NCBI GenBank assembly: GCA_002342295.1
Contig: DDPR01000010.1
Location: 216,362 to 280,361, forward strand
Reading direction: 5' to 3'
From: Burkholderiales bacterium UBA2463
GTDB lineage: Bacteria > Pseudomonadota > Gammaproteobacteria > Burkholderiales > Burkholderiaceae_A
DNA: 64,000 nucleotides
Part shown: positions 10,177 to 19,165 of the stretch, piece after piece
Layout of the letters: each line of letters opens with the position of its first letter
Position numbering within the stretch: the stretch's first letter is position 1
Made by a program: the position numbers and the translations under genes
Notes under the pieces: generated by a model
Database searches by the model: none
What the model was told of the DNA's origin: nothing
The model's input: only the letters and a program-made list of their open reading frames with translations

Positions 10177-12754
10177 TCACGGGCTCGTCGGAGGCCTCCT
10201 CCGCAAAGTCGCCAGAGTCTGCAATACGTTGCACACCCACCAAGGCACTGCCCTCGTCAATTGCAATGAGGGTGACACCCTGCGTGGCTCGACCCAGGGC
10301 CCTCACCTCAGACACACGGGTACGAACAACCACGGCCTTATCGGTGATGAGCATGATCTCGTCACCCTCGCGAACCAGACAGGCCGATACGACCCGGCCA
10401 TTTCTCTCGCTGGTCTGGATGGCAATCATGCCCTTGGTGGCGCGGCCATGCCGCGTGTGCTCAGAAATGGCGGTGCGCTTTCCGTAGCCATTTTCGGTCG
10501 CGGTGAGAACAAAGGCGGACTCGTCCTCGGCCACGATCATGCTGATGAGTCTCTGACCCTCCTCGAGCTGCATGCCTCGAACACCACGAGCCTCTCGTCC
10601 CATAGGCCTCACGTCAGACTCAGCAAACCGCACAGCCTTGCCAGCGTCTGAAAAAAGCATCACATCGTGTTGTCCGTCGGTGAGGGCGGCACCAATGAGA
10701 TGGTCTCCCTCGTCTAAAGAGCAGGCGATGATGCCTCGCTTGAGGGGTCGAGAGAAGGCCGAGAGCGGCGTTTTCTTGACGGTGCCCATGGCCGTGGCCA
10801 TGAACACAAAGTGATCATCCGCAAACGCTTTCACCGGCAGAACCACCGTAATCTTCTCGCCGTCTTCAAGCGGCCAGACATTCACCAGCGGCTTGCCCCG
10901 AGAGGTGCGCGAGCCCTGAGGGACCTCCCAGACCTTCAGCCAATACACGCGACCCCGGTCGGAGAAGGCCAAGATGGTGTCGTGCGTGTTGGCAATGAAG
11001 AGCTGGTCAATCCAGTCGTCTTCTTTTGTGGCCGTGGCCATCTTGCCCCGCCCACCTCTGCGTTGGGCCTGGTACTCCGAGAGCGGCTGGCTCTTGATGT
11101 AGCCGCCGTGCGTAAGGGTGACCACCATCTCTTGGGGGGTGATGAAATCCTCGGTCTGCAGCTCCTCGGCATTCATCTCGATGGTCGAGCGACGCACATC
11201 ACCAAACTCCTTGCCGACTCGCTCGAGCTCCTCAGTGATGATGGCGGTAATACGGGAGGGCTTCGAGAGAATATCTAGAAGGTCTGCAATCTTTTCGATC
11301 ACCTCCTTGTATTCCGAGACGATCTTGTCCTGCTCGAGCCCGGTGAGGCGCTGCAGGCGCATCTGGAGAATCTCGCTGGCCTGAACCTCGCTCAGGCGAT
11401 AGCCATCGGACATGAGACCCACCGAGTCGGACACGCCATCGGGTCGGAAGGCCTCCGCCACAGTGGTCTGGGTCGCGCGAGCTAGCAGTTCGCGCACAAG
11501 GTCGGCCTTCCAGGTTCGAGACATCAACCCCTCGCGCGCCTCCGCGGGGGATGGCGAGGCCTTAATCAGGGCGATCATCTCGTCCATATTGGAGACCGCC
11601 ACAGCAAGGCCCTCCAAGACATGCCCCCTCTCGCGAGCCTTGCGCAGCTCAAAGACGGTGCGCCGCGTAACCACCTCTCGGCGATGGGCCAAGAAGGCCT
11701 CGAGCATCTGCTTGAGGTTGAGCGTTCGGGGCTGGCCATCCACCAGGGCCACCATGTTCATGCCAAAGCTGTCTTGAAGCTGGGTGTTCTTATAGAGGTT
11801 GTTCAGAACAACCTCCGGCAACTCCCCGCGCTTGAGTTCAATCACCACCCGCATGCCCGACTTGTCTGACTCATCGCGAATGTCTGATATGCCCTCAAGC
11901 CGCTTCTCATTTACCAGCTCGGCAATGCGCTCTAGCAGGGAGCGTTTGTTGACCTGATAGGGCAGTTCGTCAACGATGATGGCCTGACGAGCACCCTTGT
12001 CGATGTCCTCGAAATGGGTGCGGGCGCGCATTACACAGCGTCCGCGGCCCGTGCGATAGCCCTGGCGAATGCCCTCTACGCCATAAATGATGGCCGCGGT
12101 CGGAAAGTCCGGCGCTGGCACGAACTCCATGAGCTCGTCCACCGATGCCTCGGGGTTGGAGAGCAGGTGTAGACATCCGGCCACCACCTCCGAGAGGTTG
12201 TGCGGGGGAATGTTTGTGGCCATCCCCACCGCAATGCCAGACGAGCCATTGATGAGGAGGTTGGGAATGCGGGCCGGAAGGATGAGTGGCTCCTTCTCAG
12301 AGCCATCGTAGTTCGGTCCAAAGTCCACCGTCTCTTTGTCGAGGTCCTCAAGAAGGTCGTGGGCAATCTTCGCGAGCCGAATCTCGGTGTAGCGCATCGC
12401 AGCGGCGTTGTCGCCATCCACCGAGCCAAAGTTTCCCTGGCCATCCACCAGCATGTAGCGCAGAGAGAAGTCCTGAGCCATTCGAACGATCGTGTCGTAG
12501 ACCGCTGAATCGCCGTGGGGGTGATATTTACCAATGACGTCACCCACAATACGGGCGGATTTCTTGTACGCGCGATTCCAATCATTGTTGAGCTCGTGCA
12601 TGGCGAACAGCACGCGGCGATGCACAGGCTTGAGCCCATCGCGCACGTCGGGGAGTGCGCGACCCACGATGACGCTCATGGCGTAGTCGAGGTACGAGCG
12701 CCGCATCTCCTGCTCGAGGCTGACGGGAAGTGTTTCTTTTGCGAAGGAATCCAT
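10160..12754 (-). CDS. gyrA: DNA gyrase subunit A
   Basis: 864-aa type II topoisomerase subunit. The breakage-reunion domain shows [14 protein letters not shown], the quinolone-resistance region [14 protein letters not shown] with Ser and Asp at the two classic resistance positions (drug-sensitive type), and the catalytic tyrosine in MRYTEIRL. The C-terminal beta-pinwheel begins with the GyrA box QRRGGRGK, which gives DNA wrapping and separates it from ParC. First gene of the housekeeping run. Confidence 0.98.
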   Translation of the reverse strand: MDSFAKETLPVSLEQEMRRSYLDYAMSVIVGRALPDVRDGLKPVHRRVLFAMHELNNDWNRAYKKSARIVGDVIGKYHPHGDSAVYDTIVRMAQDFSLRYMLVDGQGNFGSVDGDNAAAMRYTEIRLAKIAHDLLEDLDKETVDFGPNYDGSEKEPLILPARIPNLLINGSSGIAVGMATNIPPHNLSEVVAGCLHLLSNPEASVDELMEFVPAPDFPTAAIIYGVEGIRQGYRTGRGRCVMRARTHFEDIDKGARQAIIVDELPYQVNKRSLLERIAELVNEKRLEGISDIRDESDKSGMRVVIELKRGELPEVVLNNLYKNTQLQDSFGMNMVALVDGQPRTLNLKQMLEAFLAHRREVVTRRTVFELRKARERGHVLEGLAVAVSNMDEMIALIKASPSPAEAREGLMSRTWKADLVRELLARATQTTVAEAFRPDGVSDSVGLMSDGYRLSEVQASEILQMRLQRLTGLEQDKIVSEYKEVIEKIADLLDILSKPSRITAIITEELERVGKEFGDVRRSTIEMNAEELQTEDFITPQEMVVTLTHGGYIKSQPLSEYQAQRRGGRGKMATATKEDDWIDQLFIANTHDTILAFSDRGRVYWLKVWEVPQGSRTSRGKPLVNVWPLEDGEKITVVLPVKAFADDHFVFMATAMGTVKKTPLSAFSRPLKRGIIACSLDEGDHLIGAALTDGQHDVMLFSDAGKAVRFAESDVRPMGREARGVRGMQLEEGQRLISMIVAEDESAFVLTATENGYGKRTAISEHTRHGRATKGMIAIQTSERNGRVVSACLVREGDEIMLITDKAVVVRTRVSEVRALGRATQGVTLIAIDEGSALVGVQRIADSGDFAEEASDEPVNEPAL

Positions 12755-12819
12755 GGTGGGCCAGTCTGTGCGGAATCCTCAATTTTACCCGCTTTGAGAG
12801 GATGCCCATGAGCGCCGTA

Positions 12820-12905
12820 CCCCCCTTCGTTCCGGGGGGCAAAAACGCTCTCGGCCACATTTAGCGGCCCAAACGCGGGGCTTCGCCTTCTACGAGCAAA
12901 GCCCC
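12820..12905. terminator. Two hairpins between the gyrA and old yellow enzyme genes
   Basis: The 169-nt gap holds two stems. At 12877-12905 a 10-bp stem (GGGGCTTCGC / GCAAAGCCCC, one wobble) lies just after the 12924-14021 stop and probably ends that transcript, though no clear U-tract follows. At 12820-12839 six C pair with six G in what would be the gyrA leader or promoter region. No convincing -10/-35 pair for gyrA was found. Confidence 0.4.
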
Positions 12906-12923
12906 GGGACCTGCGGGCTCAGC

Positions 12924-14021
12924 CTAGCCGGCGGTCGGGTAGTCGGTGTAACCCCTCTCATTGCCACCGTAGAACGTGGCGGGGTCCGGCGTGTTGAGGG
13001 GCAGCCCATGCTGAAACCGATGCACCAGGTCTGGATTGGCCAAAAATGGCACGCCAAAGGCAATGAGATCGGCCTGGCCCGTTGAGACAGCCGCGGCTGC
13101 CATGTCTTTGGTGTAGCCGTTGTTCGCCACGAGCGCAAGGCCGCCGGCCTGTTTGAAAGCCGCCCGCAGGGCAGCAAAGTCCACCAATGGGTTGGCACCC
13201 CGAGCACCGCCTGTCTCGCCCTCAATGACATGGAGATAGCCCAGCTTCATCCGCCCCAACTCGGTCGCAACATAAGAAAAGAGGGGCTGAGGATTCGAGT
13301 CCGCAATATCGTTAAAGGTAGAAGCCGGGGAGATTCGGCATCCAATGCGAGAGGCTGGATAGACGCTGCTGATGGCCTGAGCCACCTCGAGCAGCAGGCG
13401 GGCTCGATTCTCGACGCCGCCGCCGTAAGTATCTGTCCGGTGGTTCGTCTTATCGCGCAGGAACTGATCAATCAGATAGCCGTTGGCCGCGTGAATCTCC
13501 ACCATGTCAAAGCCCGCCGCCTTGGCTCGGCGAGCGGCCTTCGCATAGAGCTCAGGCAGTGCTTGAACTTCCTCGGTAGTGAGTGCTCGCGGCTCAGAGC
13601 AGTCGACCATCCCCTGGGTGGTGTAGGCCTTCATATTGGCTCGAATGGCCGAGGGGGCCACGGGGGCAGCACCCCCGGGCTGGAAAAAGGTGTGGGAGAT
13701 GCGGCCGACGTGCCAGAGCTGCAAGCAGATTTTTCCTCCAACCTGGTGCACCGCATTGACGACTCGCTTCCAACCGGCCTCCTGGTCATCGGCGTAGATG
13801 CCTGGCGTTGCGATATAGCCCTGGCCCTCTGGGCAGACCTGCGTAGCTTCGCTGATGATGAGGCCAGCCGAGGCCCTCTGGGCGTAGTAGGTGGCCATGA
13901 GGCTTGTGGGAACGCACCCCTCTCCAGCGCGGCTGCGCGTCAGGGGTGCCATCACCATGCGGTTTGAAAGATGAAGATCGCCGATTGAAAAGTCGTCAAA
14001 AAGGCTCTGTGCCAAGGTCAT
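12924..14021 (-). CDS. Old yellow enzyme family NADH:flavin oxidoreductase (NemA-like)
   Basis: 365-aa FMN-dependent ene-reductase, a TIM barrel. MAPLTRSRAGEG near the N-terminus, the HVGRISH segment, EIHAANGYLIDQFLRDKTNHRTD with the His-x-x-Asn substrate pair and the C-terminal FGVPFLANPDLV phosphate-binding stretch match the NemA/OYE family. These enzymes reduce activated alkenes, maleimides and nitro compounds; the natural substrate is unknown. It diverges from the ParA-like gene across a 90-nt gap. No adjacent nemR-type repressor is visible. Confidence 0.92.
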   Translation of the reverse strand: MTLAQSLFDDFSIGDLHLSNRMVMAPLTRSRAGEGCVPTSLMATYYAQRASAGLIISEATQVCPEGQGYIATPGIYADDQEAGWKRVVNAVHQVGGKICLQLWHVGRISHTFFQPGGAAPVAPSAIRANMKAYTTQGMVDCSEPRALTTEEVQALPELYAKAARRAKAAGFDMVEIHAANGYLIDQFLRDKTNHRTDTYGGGVENRARLLLEVAQAISSVYPASRIGCRISPASTFNDIADSNPQPLFSYVATELGRMKLGYLHVIEGETGGARGANPLVDFAALRAAFKQAGGLALVANNGYTKDMAAAAVSTGQADLIAFGVPFLANPDLVHRFQHGLPLNTPDPATFYGGNERGYTDYPTAG

Positions 14022-14111
14022 GCTCCTTCTGGGGGATCAGTCAAGAAGCGCTAGGCTAAACCGAAAGTGTTTAAAGAGCAGAGCAGACCCGATATAGTCT
14101 CTGACATCGCC

Positions 14112-15119
14112 ATGACACGCATCCTTGTCACCAACCAGAAGGGCGGCGTTGGCAAAAGCACCATTTCCGCCAACCTCTCCAACTATTTCGCGGCCGTCCG
14201 AGGCCGGCGAACGGCTCTTCTCGACCTCGACAGTCAGGCCTCGTCGAGTCGCTGGGTCCAGGCGGTTCGTCCGACCGATGAGTCCAACCCCGTAAGTGTC
14301 TTCAATGTGCCGCTTGCGCTGCAGATGGGCTTTAGCCGAGTGCTTATTGAGCTGCGGCGAAGCCTTCGGAGCTATTCGGCCAGCCACGACATCGTCATCG
14401 CAGACCTCACCTGGAACGACGCCCTCGATAGCGAGCTCCTCTTCGAGTTCGACCTTGTTGTCATGCCCTCGGCCGTGTCGGAGGTCGAGCTGGTCACCAC
14501 CATCGAGTTTGCGCAGCGTCACCAGTGGGTCTTTGAGAGTCCGCGATATCGGCCCACTCTGGTTCTTGCGCCCAGCCGAGTGCGCGCGGACCAGGTCAAT
14601 ATGGTTCATCGCTCCTCCCAGCGTTTCCCCTTCTCGTTTGTTCTCACCCCGCCCATTCTCGACTCGGTGGATGCCAAGCGCGCCTTTGCCGAAAAGTTCC
14701 TGCTCTCCCATCGAAATCAGAAGCTCAGCGAATCGTTTATGAACTTCTGTCGAGCCATTGAGCAGACCATCTCCATTCACCAGGCTTCGCAGGGATCTCG
14801 CCCCGAGCGTCTTGACCTGCGCGAGCAAAGCACGCCCTCCCTGCACTCATTCTTGAAATACAGGGTGGAAGTCGACAAGGCGGTTCGAAACGCGCCCGCT
14901 GAGAAGACCATCATTCAGGTGGGTCGCCCCGCCGCGGTGCCCCCTCTGACAGCAGCATCCAGCCACGATGAGCAGCCTCAGCCCGAGGAGGGTCGACCAG
15001 CCGTTGTCAATGGCGCGGCAGGCCCCTCAGCGCCCGCCACTCCGGGCAAGCAAACGGCACGACCGAACCTGAGCCTCGTTGGCAGGCTCTTCGGAACCAA
15101 GAGCCCGAGCTCGGAGTAA
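14112..15119 (+). CDS. ParA/MinD-family ATPase, orphan
   Basis: 335-aa protein starting MTRILVTNQKGGVGKST, the deviant Walker A of ParA ATPases, followed by ALLDLDSQASSSRW. I chose this ATG (14112) because the motif begins at once. The C-terminal 70 residues are Pro/Ala-rich and low in complexity. No parB or parS-like repeats are adjacent, so plasmid-style partition is unlikely. Orphan ParA proteins place polar or cytoplasmic cargo such as chemoreceptor clusters; a role here is open. It is not FlhG/FleN: no flhF neighbour and no matching C-terminus. tmRNA lies immediately downstream on the other strand. Confidence 0.8.
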   Translation: MTRILVTNQKGGVGKSTISANLSNYFAAVRGRRTALLDLDSQASSSRWVQAVRPTDESNPVSVFNVPLALQMGFSRVLIELRRSLRSYSASHDIVIADLTWNDALDSELLFEFDLVVMPSAVSEVELVTTIEFAQRHQWVFESPRYRPTLVLAPSRVRADQVNMVHRSSQRFPFSFVLTPPILDSVDAKRAFAEKFLLSHRNQKLSESFMNFCRAIEQTISIHQASQGSRPERLDLREQSTPSLHSFLKYRVEVDKAVRNAPAEKTIIQVGRPAAVPPLTAASSHDEQPQPEEGRPAVVNGAAGPSAPATPGKQTARPNLSLVGRLFGTKSPSSE

Positions 15120-15134
15120 GGGCCCTGCGCCCTT
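15118..15134. terminator. Possible shared terminator of parA-like gene and tmRNA
   Basis: AAGGGC / GCCCTT stem with a 5-nt loop overlaps the stop of the ParA-like gene and sits 6 nt beyond the encoded CCA of the tmRNA. The right flank is TTTGTAAT on the plus strand, a weak U-tract. It could act on both convergent transcripts. Confidence 0.4.
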
Positions 15135-15139
15135 TGTAA

Positions 15140-15504
15140 TGGTGGAGCCGGCGGGAATCGAACCCGCGTCCGCAAGCCTTCCAAAGACAGTTCTACATAC
15201 TTAGTCGCTTTATTTGGATTTAACCGAACTGCTTAGCCAAACGACAGGCCGGCAGCCAGCGATCCGCTTGTTTTAGGCACCGAGCCCACGGCTTGCACGG
15301 TGACGATCTGATGTAAATGACACTGCTGCGGGTTTTACCCCGCCTGGCCCATCAGAGAACCAGTGCAGCGCCCGCCGGGTTTAAGCGGCGAGAGCGAAAC
15401 GCTCGTCGTTGGCGTTTATTAATTTCCGAATGGATTTACGAGGGAATCGGTCCTCGGTATGCCCTGCGCTCCTTCACTGCCCACGTCGAAACCAGGTCGG
15501 CCCC
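15140..15504 (-). ncRNA. ssrA: Transfer-messenger RNA (tmRNA)
   Basis: One-piece tmRNA of about 365 nt. The 3' end reads GGTTCGATTCCCGCCGGCTC then CACCA (CCA encoded, 15140-15142). The 5' end begins GGGGCCGACCTGGTTTCGAC at 15504, and GGGGCCG pairs with the 3' acceptor strand with one G-U. The tag frame ANDERFALAA is inside. It rescues ribosomes stalled on non-stop mRNA together with SmpB. The 5' boundary is set from the acceptor stem. No strong -10/-35 was found upstream. Confidence 0.97.
15381..15413 (-). other. tmRNA proteolysis tag frame
   Basis: Ten codons from the GCC resume codon plus TAA encode ANDERFALAA. The terminal ALAA marks tagged proteins for ClpXP. This tag is typical of betaproteobacteria such as Bordetella and Burkholderia relatives, and is the best single taxonomic clue in the window. 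Confidence 0.95.
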
Positions 15505-15557
15505 AATTTCAATGCAGTCGCGAAGTATGCGCTGCTTCGCCCCCAAAGGGAAGTTTT

Positions 15558-16154
15558 TTAAGCCTGGAGGGACTTCTGGGTCGAGGGACTGCTTGCCAGA
15601 ACCTCAAGGGCCGCATGCAGGCGACGAAGCTCTGCGCGCGCCTCGGGACCGAGCTGGTTTCCGGTGCTCCCAAGTTCATCCAGCAGGGACTGCACCCCGG
15701 GCTCGATGGGTCCGGGAGGTGCCCCGGGGATAAAGTCGTCCTTGGGCTCTGGCAGGCTTGGGGCAATCGGAACGGCTTCAATGGCCTCTGGATGGGCGAT
15801 CGCGCCATCGATGGGCCCTCGCTCGTCAAAGCCCTCATCAAGGCGTTCGACAAGACGCTCCTCGCGCACATGGCTTGAAGAGGGTGAGGGCGCTGTTGAT
15901 TTTCGCTGAGCCAGCATCTGCGCAAAGAGTGTGGCGGTTGCCCACAGGCCGGTGAGCCCGAGCCATCCAGCCAGCAGGGCCGGCACATCAATGGCATCGG
16001 CATAGGCCATCTCACCAATCTGGGTGCCAAAGCTCTCCCAGGGCAACTCGGAGAGAACGGCAGTCACCCCGCCGAGCTGATGCGAACCACGAGAGGCAAG
16101 ACTGGCCCCCAGCACCAGCAGATTCATGGCGAGTAGACATAAATTGACGCGCAT
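15558..16154 (-). CDS. Unrecognised membrane protein with acidic Pro-rich tail
   Basis: 198 aa from MRVNLCLLAMNLLV. Two hydrophobic segments (about residues 4-22 and 48-70) suggest two membrane helices, with a short loop between them. The C-terminal half is charged and Pro-rich, ending in a helix rich in Leu/Ala/Arg. I recognise no family. It diverges from the next gene across only 18 nt, and neither start has a clear ribosome-binding site, so the starts of this pair are uncertain (an internal ATG at 16127 is an alternative). It ends 53 nt from the tmRNA 5' end. Confidence 0.6.
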   Translation of the reverse strand: MRVNLCLLAMNLLVLGASLASRGSHQLGGVTAVLSELPWESFGTQIGEMAYADAIDVPALLAGWLGLTGLWATATLFAQMLAQRKSTAPSPSSSHVREERLVERLDEGFDERGPIDGAIAHPEAIEAVPIAPSLPEPKDDFIPGAPPGPIEPGVQSLLDELGSTGNQLGPEARAELRRLHAALEVLASSPSTQKSLQA

Positions 16155-16172
16155 GTTGTTACAGTAGCACTT

Positions 16173-16775
16173 ATGAGTAACGAGTTTGAGCTGCCCGTAG
16201 AGGGCATCAAGATCTATTCTCCTGAGGCGGGCTGGCGCTCCGGCGACACCGCAGCCGAGGCTGCCGCTCAAGCCTCGCAGACGGGGGCCGCGCCCCTCGC
16301 CGCGGAGGCTCCAGTAGCGCCCCCACCCAGACCGCAAGAGCCCTCTCTCGCCTCGGGCAGCTTCGGAGCCGCGCTGGAGGCGGCCGCATCGGCAGTCGCC
16401 GAGCCCATCGATATTCCGCTGACCTATGGCGCGGAGACGCAGGCCGCAGCCCTTGCAGAGGTGGGTGACTCGCTCCATGGACTCTTCCTGGCCCTTCAGA
16501 GCCCAGCGTCCACCGGGCAGATGGTTGATAGCGGCCCGAGCTGGCGAGATGTGGCGGACCTCAGTCGCGTGCTTGAGGATCGCCTCATGGCCCGTCAGAG
16601 CCTTATCGATCAGCTCTCGGAGGTGGAGGGTGAGATCCGCCAGTCACGCGAGGACCTCCTCGGGGCCCTTCGCAATCTCGCTCACCAAGAACAGCGCAAC
16701 CTCGAGTCGGCCACGGTGCGCGCGAACATCAGTTCGCTCGCAGCCAATGTGATTGCCAAGAAGTTCTCGGGCTAG
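16173..16775 (+). CDS. Unrecognised protein with Ala/Pro-rich linker and coiled-coil end
   Basis: 200 aa, starting MSNEFELPVEGIKIYSPEAG. Residues about 28-70 are an Ala/Pro-rich linker; about 130-190 form a charged helix likely to coil (LEDRLMARQSLIDQL and onward). No signal peptide or membrane segment. Divergent partner of the membrane protein at 15558-16154, which hints at a joint function. Codon use (GC-rich third positions) and the open frame support it; the opposite-strand frame here lacks such composition. Function unknown. Confidence 0.6.
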   Translation: MSNEFELPVEGIKIYSPEAGWRSGDTAAEAAAQASQTGAAPLAAEAPVAPPPRPQEPSLASGSFGAALEAAASAVAEPIDIPLTYGAETQAAALAEVGDSLHGLFLALQSPASTGQMVDSGPSWRDVADLSRVLEDRLMARQSLIDQLSEVEGEIRQSREDLLGALRNLAHQEQRNLESATVRANISSLAANVIAKKFSG

Positions 16776-16800
16776 GCGCCCAAAGTACTCCCGAAATGTC

Positions 16801-17862
16801 CTATTTCGCGGCGGCAGCTCGCGCGTTCGTCGCACGCCGAATGAGCCCGTTGTAGGCCTTGCCGGGGTAGCTGGGCATCTCCTGCAATTTGTCAAACCCA
16901 GGAATGGTCTCCATGTGCTTCACCATTCGAGCGCGCATCTCTTTGTCCGGCAGTGGCCCGCGAAGCGCACCGATGTTCTGGGCCTGATGAACGGGGTTGC
17001 TTGTGGCGGGAATGGCGCAGGTAATGGCCGGATGAGAGATCACCCACTTGAGAAAAAACTGCGCCCAATTTTCACAGCCAATCTCTTTTGCGAAAGCGGG
17101 CAGTGGCTGGCCTTCAACCAGTTTGAACAAGCGCGCCTTCTCAAAAGGCATATTGACCAGGACGGCCGTTCCTTTGTCGAGGGCCGCCGGAAGAATGCGC
17201 TCCTCCGCAAGCCGCATCTGGATCGAGTAGTGCACCTGCACGAAATCAAGGTCGCTTCGCTCCACATGACCCGCAAGCGCGCCAAAGTAAGGCACCTCGT
17301 GATGGGTGACCCCAACGTAACGAATCTTGCCCTCCTTCTTCCAGTTCTTGAGGACCGGCACGATCTGGTCAACATTGACGAGGCTGTGAACCTGCATCAC
17401 ATCGATCTTCTCTCTCCACAGCCGCTGCTGGCTTTGCTCAAAGCTCTTGCGCGCATGGGAATCATCAGCGAGGAACTCGCCAGTCGACCAGATCTTGTTG
17501 GCAATGAACATCTGGTCGGTAATGCCCATGCCTGTGGCGAAGTCGCCCACGCTGATCTCTCCCGACCCGTAGAGCGGGGAGGTATCAAAGACGCGCCCAC
17601 CGGCATCCCAGAATCGCTTAATCACCTCCCGAATGTTGTCTCGCGGAGCACCGGGCAACACATCAAAGGTGAGGTACGTGCCAAGCCCAATCGCAGGGAG
17701 GACCTCTCCGGTGCGAGGGATCTTGCGCGTGATGATCTCGCTGGCGGGCCGAGCAAGTGCAGCCGCTGGCGTCACCAGCGCGCCGGGCAGGACAGTGGCT
17801 GCGGCACCGAGGCCAACGGTTTTGAAAAAGTCGCGACGGTTTACCTCTGTGGGCTGTGTCAT
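16801..17862 (-). CDS. Tat-exported aldo/keto reductase
   Basis: 353 aa. The N-terminus VNRRDFFKTVGLGAAATVLPG is a twin-arginine signal, so the folded enzyme probably reaches the periplasm. The rest is an AKR barrel: FDTSPLYGSGEISVG with the family Asp and Tyr, KIWSTGEF carrying the expected Lys, then VQVHYS and the C-terminal cofactor-binding stretch ITCAIPATSNPVHQAQN. The substrate is unknown. Periplasmic AKRs are unusual because NADPH is cytosolic. Divergent from the MFS gene. Confidence 0.88.
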   Translation of the reverse strand: MTQPTEVNRRDFFKTVGLGAAATVLPGALVTPAAALARPASEIITRKIPRTGEVLPAIGLGTYLTFDVLPGAPRDNIREVIKRFWDAGGRVFDTSPLYGSGEISVGDFATGMGITDQMFIANKIWSTGEFLADDSHARKSFEQSQQRLWREKIDVMQVHSLVNVDQIVPVLKNWKKEGKIRYVGVTHHEVPYFGALAGHVERSDLDFVQVHYSIQMRLAEERILPAALDKGTAVLVNMPFEKARLFKLVEGQPLPAFAKEIGCENWAQFFLKWVISHPAITCAIPATSNPVHQAQNIGALRGPLPDKEMRARMVKHMETIPGFDKLQEMPSYPGKAYNGLIRRATNARAAAAK

Positions 17863-17941
17863 GGCAGAGTGGGGGATAGGGTGAAGGACCGCGACAGGTT
17901 AGCAGGGAAGTTTGACCGTCGCCCCTGCACTCGATGAGCCC

Positions 17942-19117
17942 ATGACTCCCACCCACGACAGACCCCCCATTCCCCGAAGCATCTGGGTCCTGGGCTTTGT
18001 CAGTCTTCTCATGGACATCTCCTCTGAGATGATCCACGCACTCTTGCCCCTCTTCATGGTGACCGTCCTGGGCGCGAGTGCGCTTACGGTGGGGCTTGTG
18101 GAGGGGCTGGGAGAGGCCACCGCCCTCATCGTCAAAATCTTCTCGGGGGCCCTTAGCGACTATCTCGGGCGTCGCAAACCGCTTGCCGTTCTCGGCTACA
18201 CGCTAGGCGCACTCACCAAGCCACTCTTTGCCATTGCCCCTTCCATTGGACTGGTGCTCACAGCACGCGTGCTCGACCGGGTCGGCAAGGGCATACGCGG
18301 AGCGCCGCGAGATGCCCTCATCACGGACATCTCCCCGCCCGAAGTCAGGGGCGCAGCCTTTGGACTTCGGCAGTCACTCGATACCATCGGCGCCCTGCTG
18401 GGTCCACTCTTAGCCATTAGCCTCATGCTGATCTGGGCGAATGACTTTCGAGCGGTCTTCTGGGTGGCTGTCATTCCAGGACTGATGGCAGCGGGTCTTC
18501 TGTTTTTCTGCGTTCGAGAACCCGAGCGCGATCTGGAAGAAGAGCGCACCAACCCCATTCATCGCGACAACCTGCGTCGACTCTCGAAGGCCTACTGGTG
18601 GGTGGTCGCTGTGGGTGCCGTCTTCACACTCGCTCGCTTTAGTGAAGCCTTTCTGGTGCTGCGTGCCGAGCAGACGGGCATTGCGCTCGCGCTGGTCCCC
18701 CTGGTCATGGTCGCCATGAACGTGGTCTATGCCTTAAGCGCCTTTCCCTTTGGGCGCCTCTCAGACCGCATGAGTCACCGACAACTTCTGGTCTGGGGTC
18801 TGCTTGTTCTGTGCCTGGCTGACCTTGTCATTGCCCTGTCATCCGGGTGGGTGGGACTCCTTCTCGGGGTCGCCCTCTGGGGCGTTCATATGGGTATGAC
18901 GCAGGGCCTTCTCGCCTGCATGGTGGCCGACACCGCCCCCGAAGATCTTCGGGGAACCGCATTTGGCTTTTTCAACCTCGTAAGCGGCATCACCATGCTT
19001 GTTGCCAGTGTTCTGGCCGGCCTTCTCTGGGACGAACTTGGTGCGGACTACACTTTTTATGCGGGCGCGATTTTTTGTATTGCATCCTTAACAATGCTGG
19101 CAAGGAAGCCGCTATAG
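17942..19117 (+). CDS. MFS transporter
   Basis: 391 aa with about 12 membrane segments. The MFS loop 2-3 signature appears as GALSDYLGRRKPLAVLGY, and the similar loop in the second half as GRLSDRMSHRQLLVWG. LDRVGKGIRGAPRDALITD is typical of a bacterial subfamily often labelled fosmidomycin- or multidrug-like. I use the ATG at 17942; an in-frame TTG at 17912 would add 10 residues. Substrate not inferable. Followed by the CorA-like gene in the same direction. Confidence 0.9.
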   Translation: MTPTHDRPPIPRSIWVLGFVSLLMDISSEMIHALLPLFMVTVLGASALTVGLVEGLGEATALIVKIFSGALSDYLGRRKPLAVLGYTLGALTKPLFAIAPSIGLVLTARVLDRVGKGIRGAPRDALITDISPPEVRGAAFGLRQSLDTIGALLGPLLAISLMLIWANDFRAVFWVAVIPGLMAAGLLFFCVREPERDLEEERTNPIHRDNLRRLSKAYWWVVAVGAVFTLARFSEAFLVLRAEQTGIALALVPLVMVAMNVVYALSAFPFGRLSDRMSHRQLLVWGLLVLCLADLVIALSSGWVGLLLGVALWGVHMGMTQGLLACMVADTAPEDLRGTAFGFFNLVSGITMLVASVLAGLLWDELGADYTFYAGAIFCIASLTMLARKPL

Positions 19118-19165
19118 TGCAGGCAGCCCAAAAACAGGGTTGCATTCCTCTGCGTGCGGCCAGCC

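Noticed and set aside
13230..13967. 245-aa open frame on the plus strand
   Set aside because: It lies antisense within the old yellow enzyme gene, which has full family motifs; the frame is a by-product of GC-rich codon use.
14037..14846. 269-aa open frame on the minus strand
   Set aside because: Antisense to the ParA-like gene, whose Walker A motif and start are clear.
15317..15733. 138-aa open frame on the plus strand
   Set aside because: It overlies the tmRNA, which is supported by acceptor stem, encoded CCA and tag frame.
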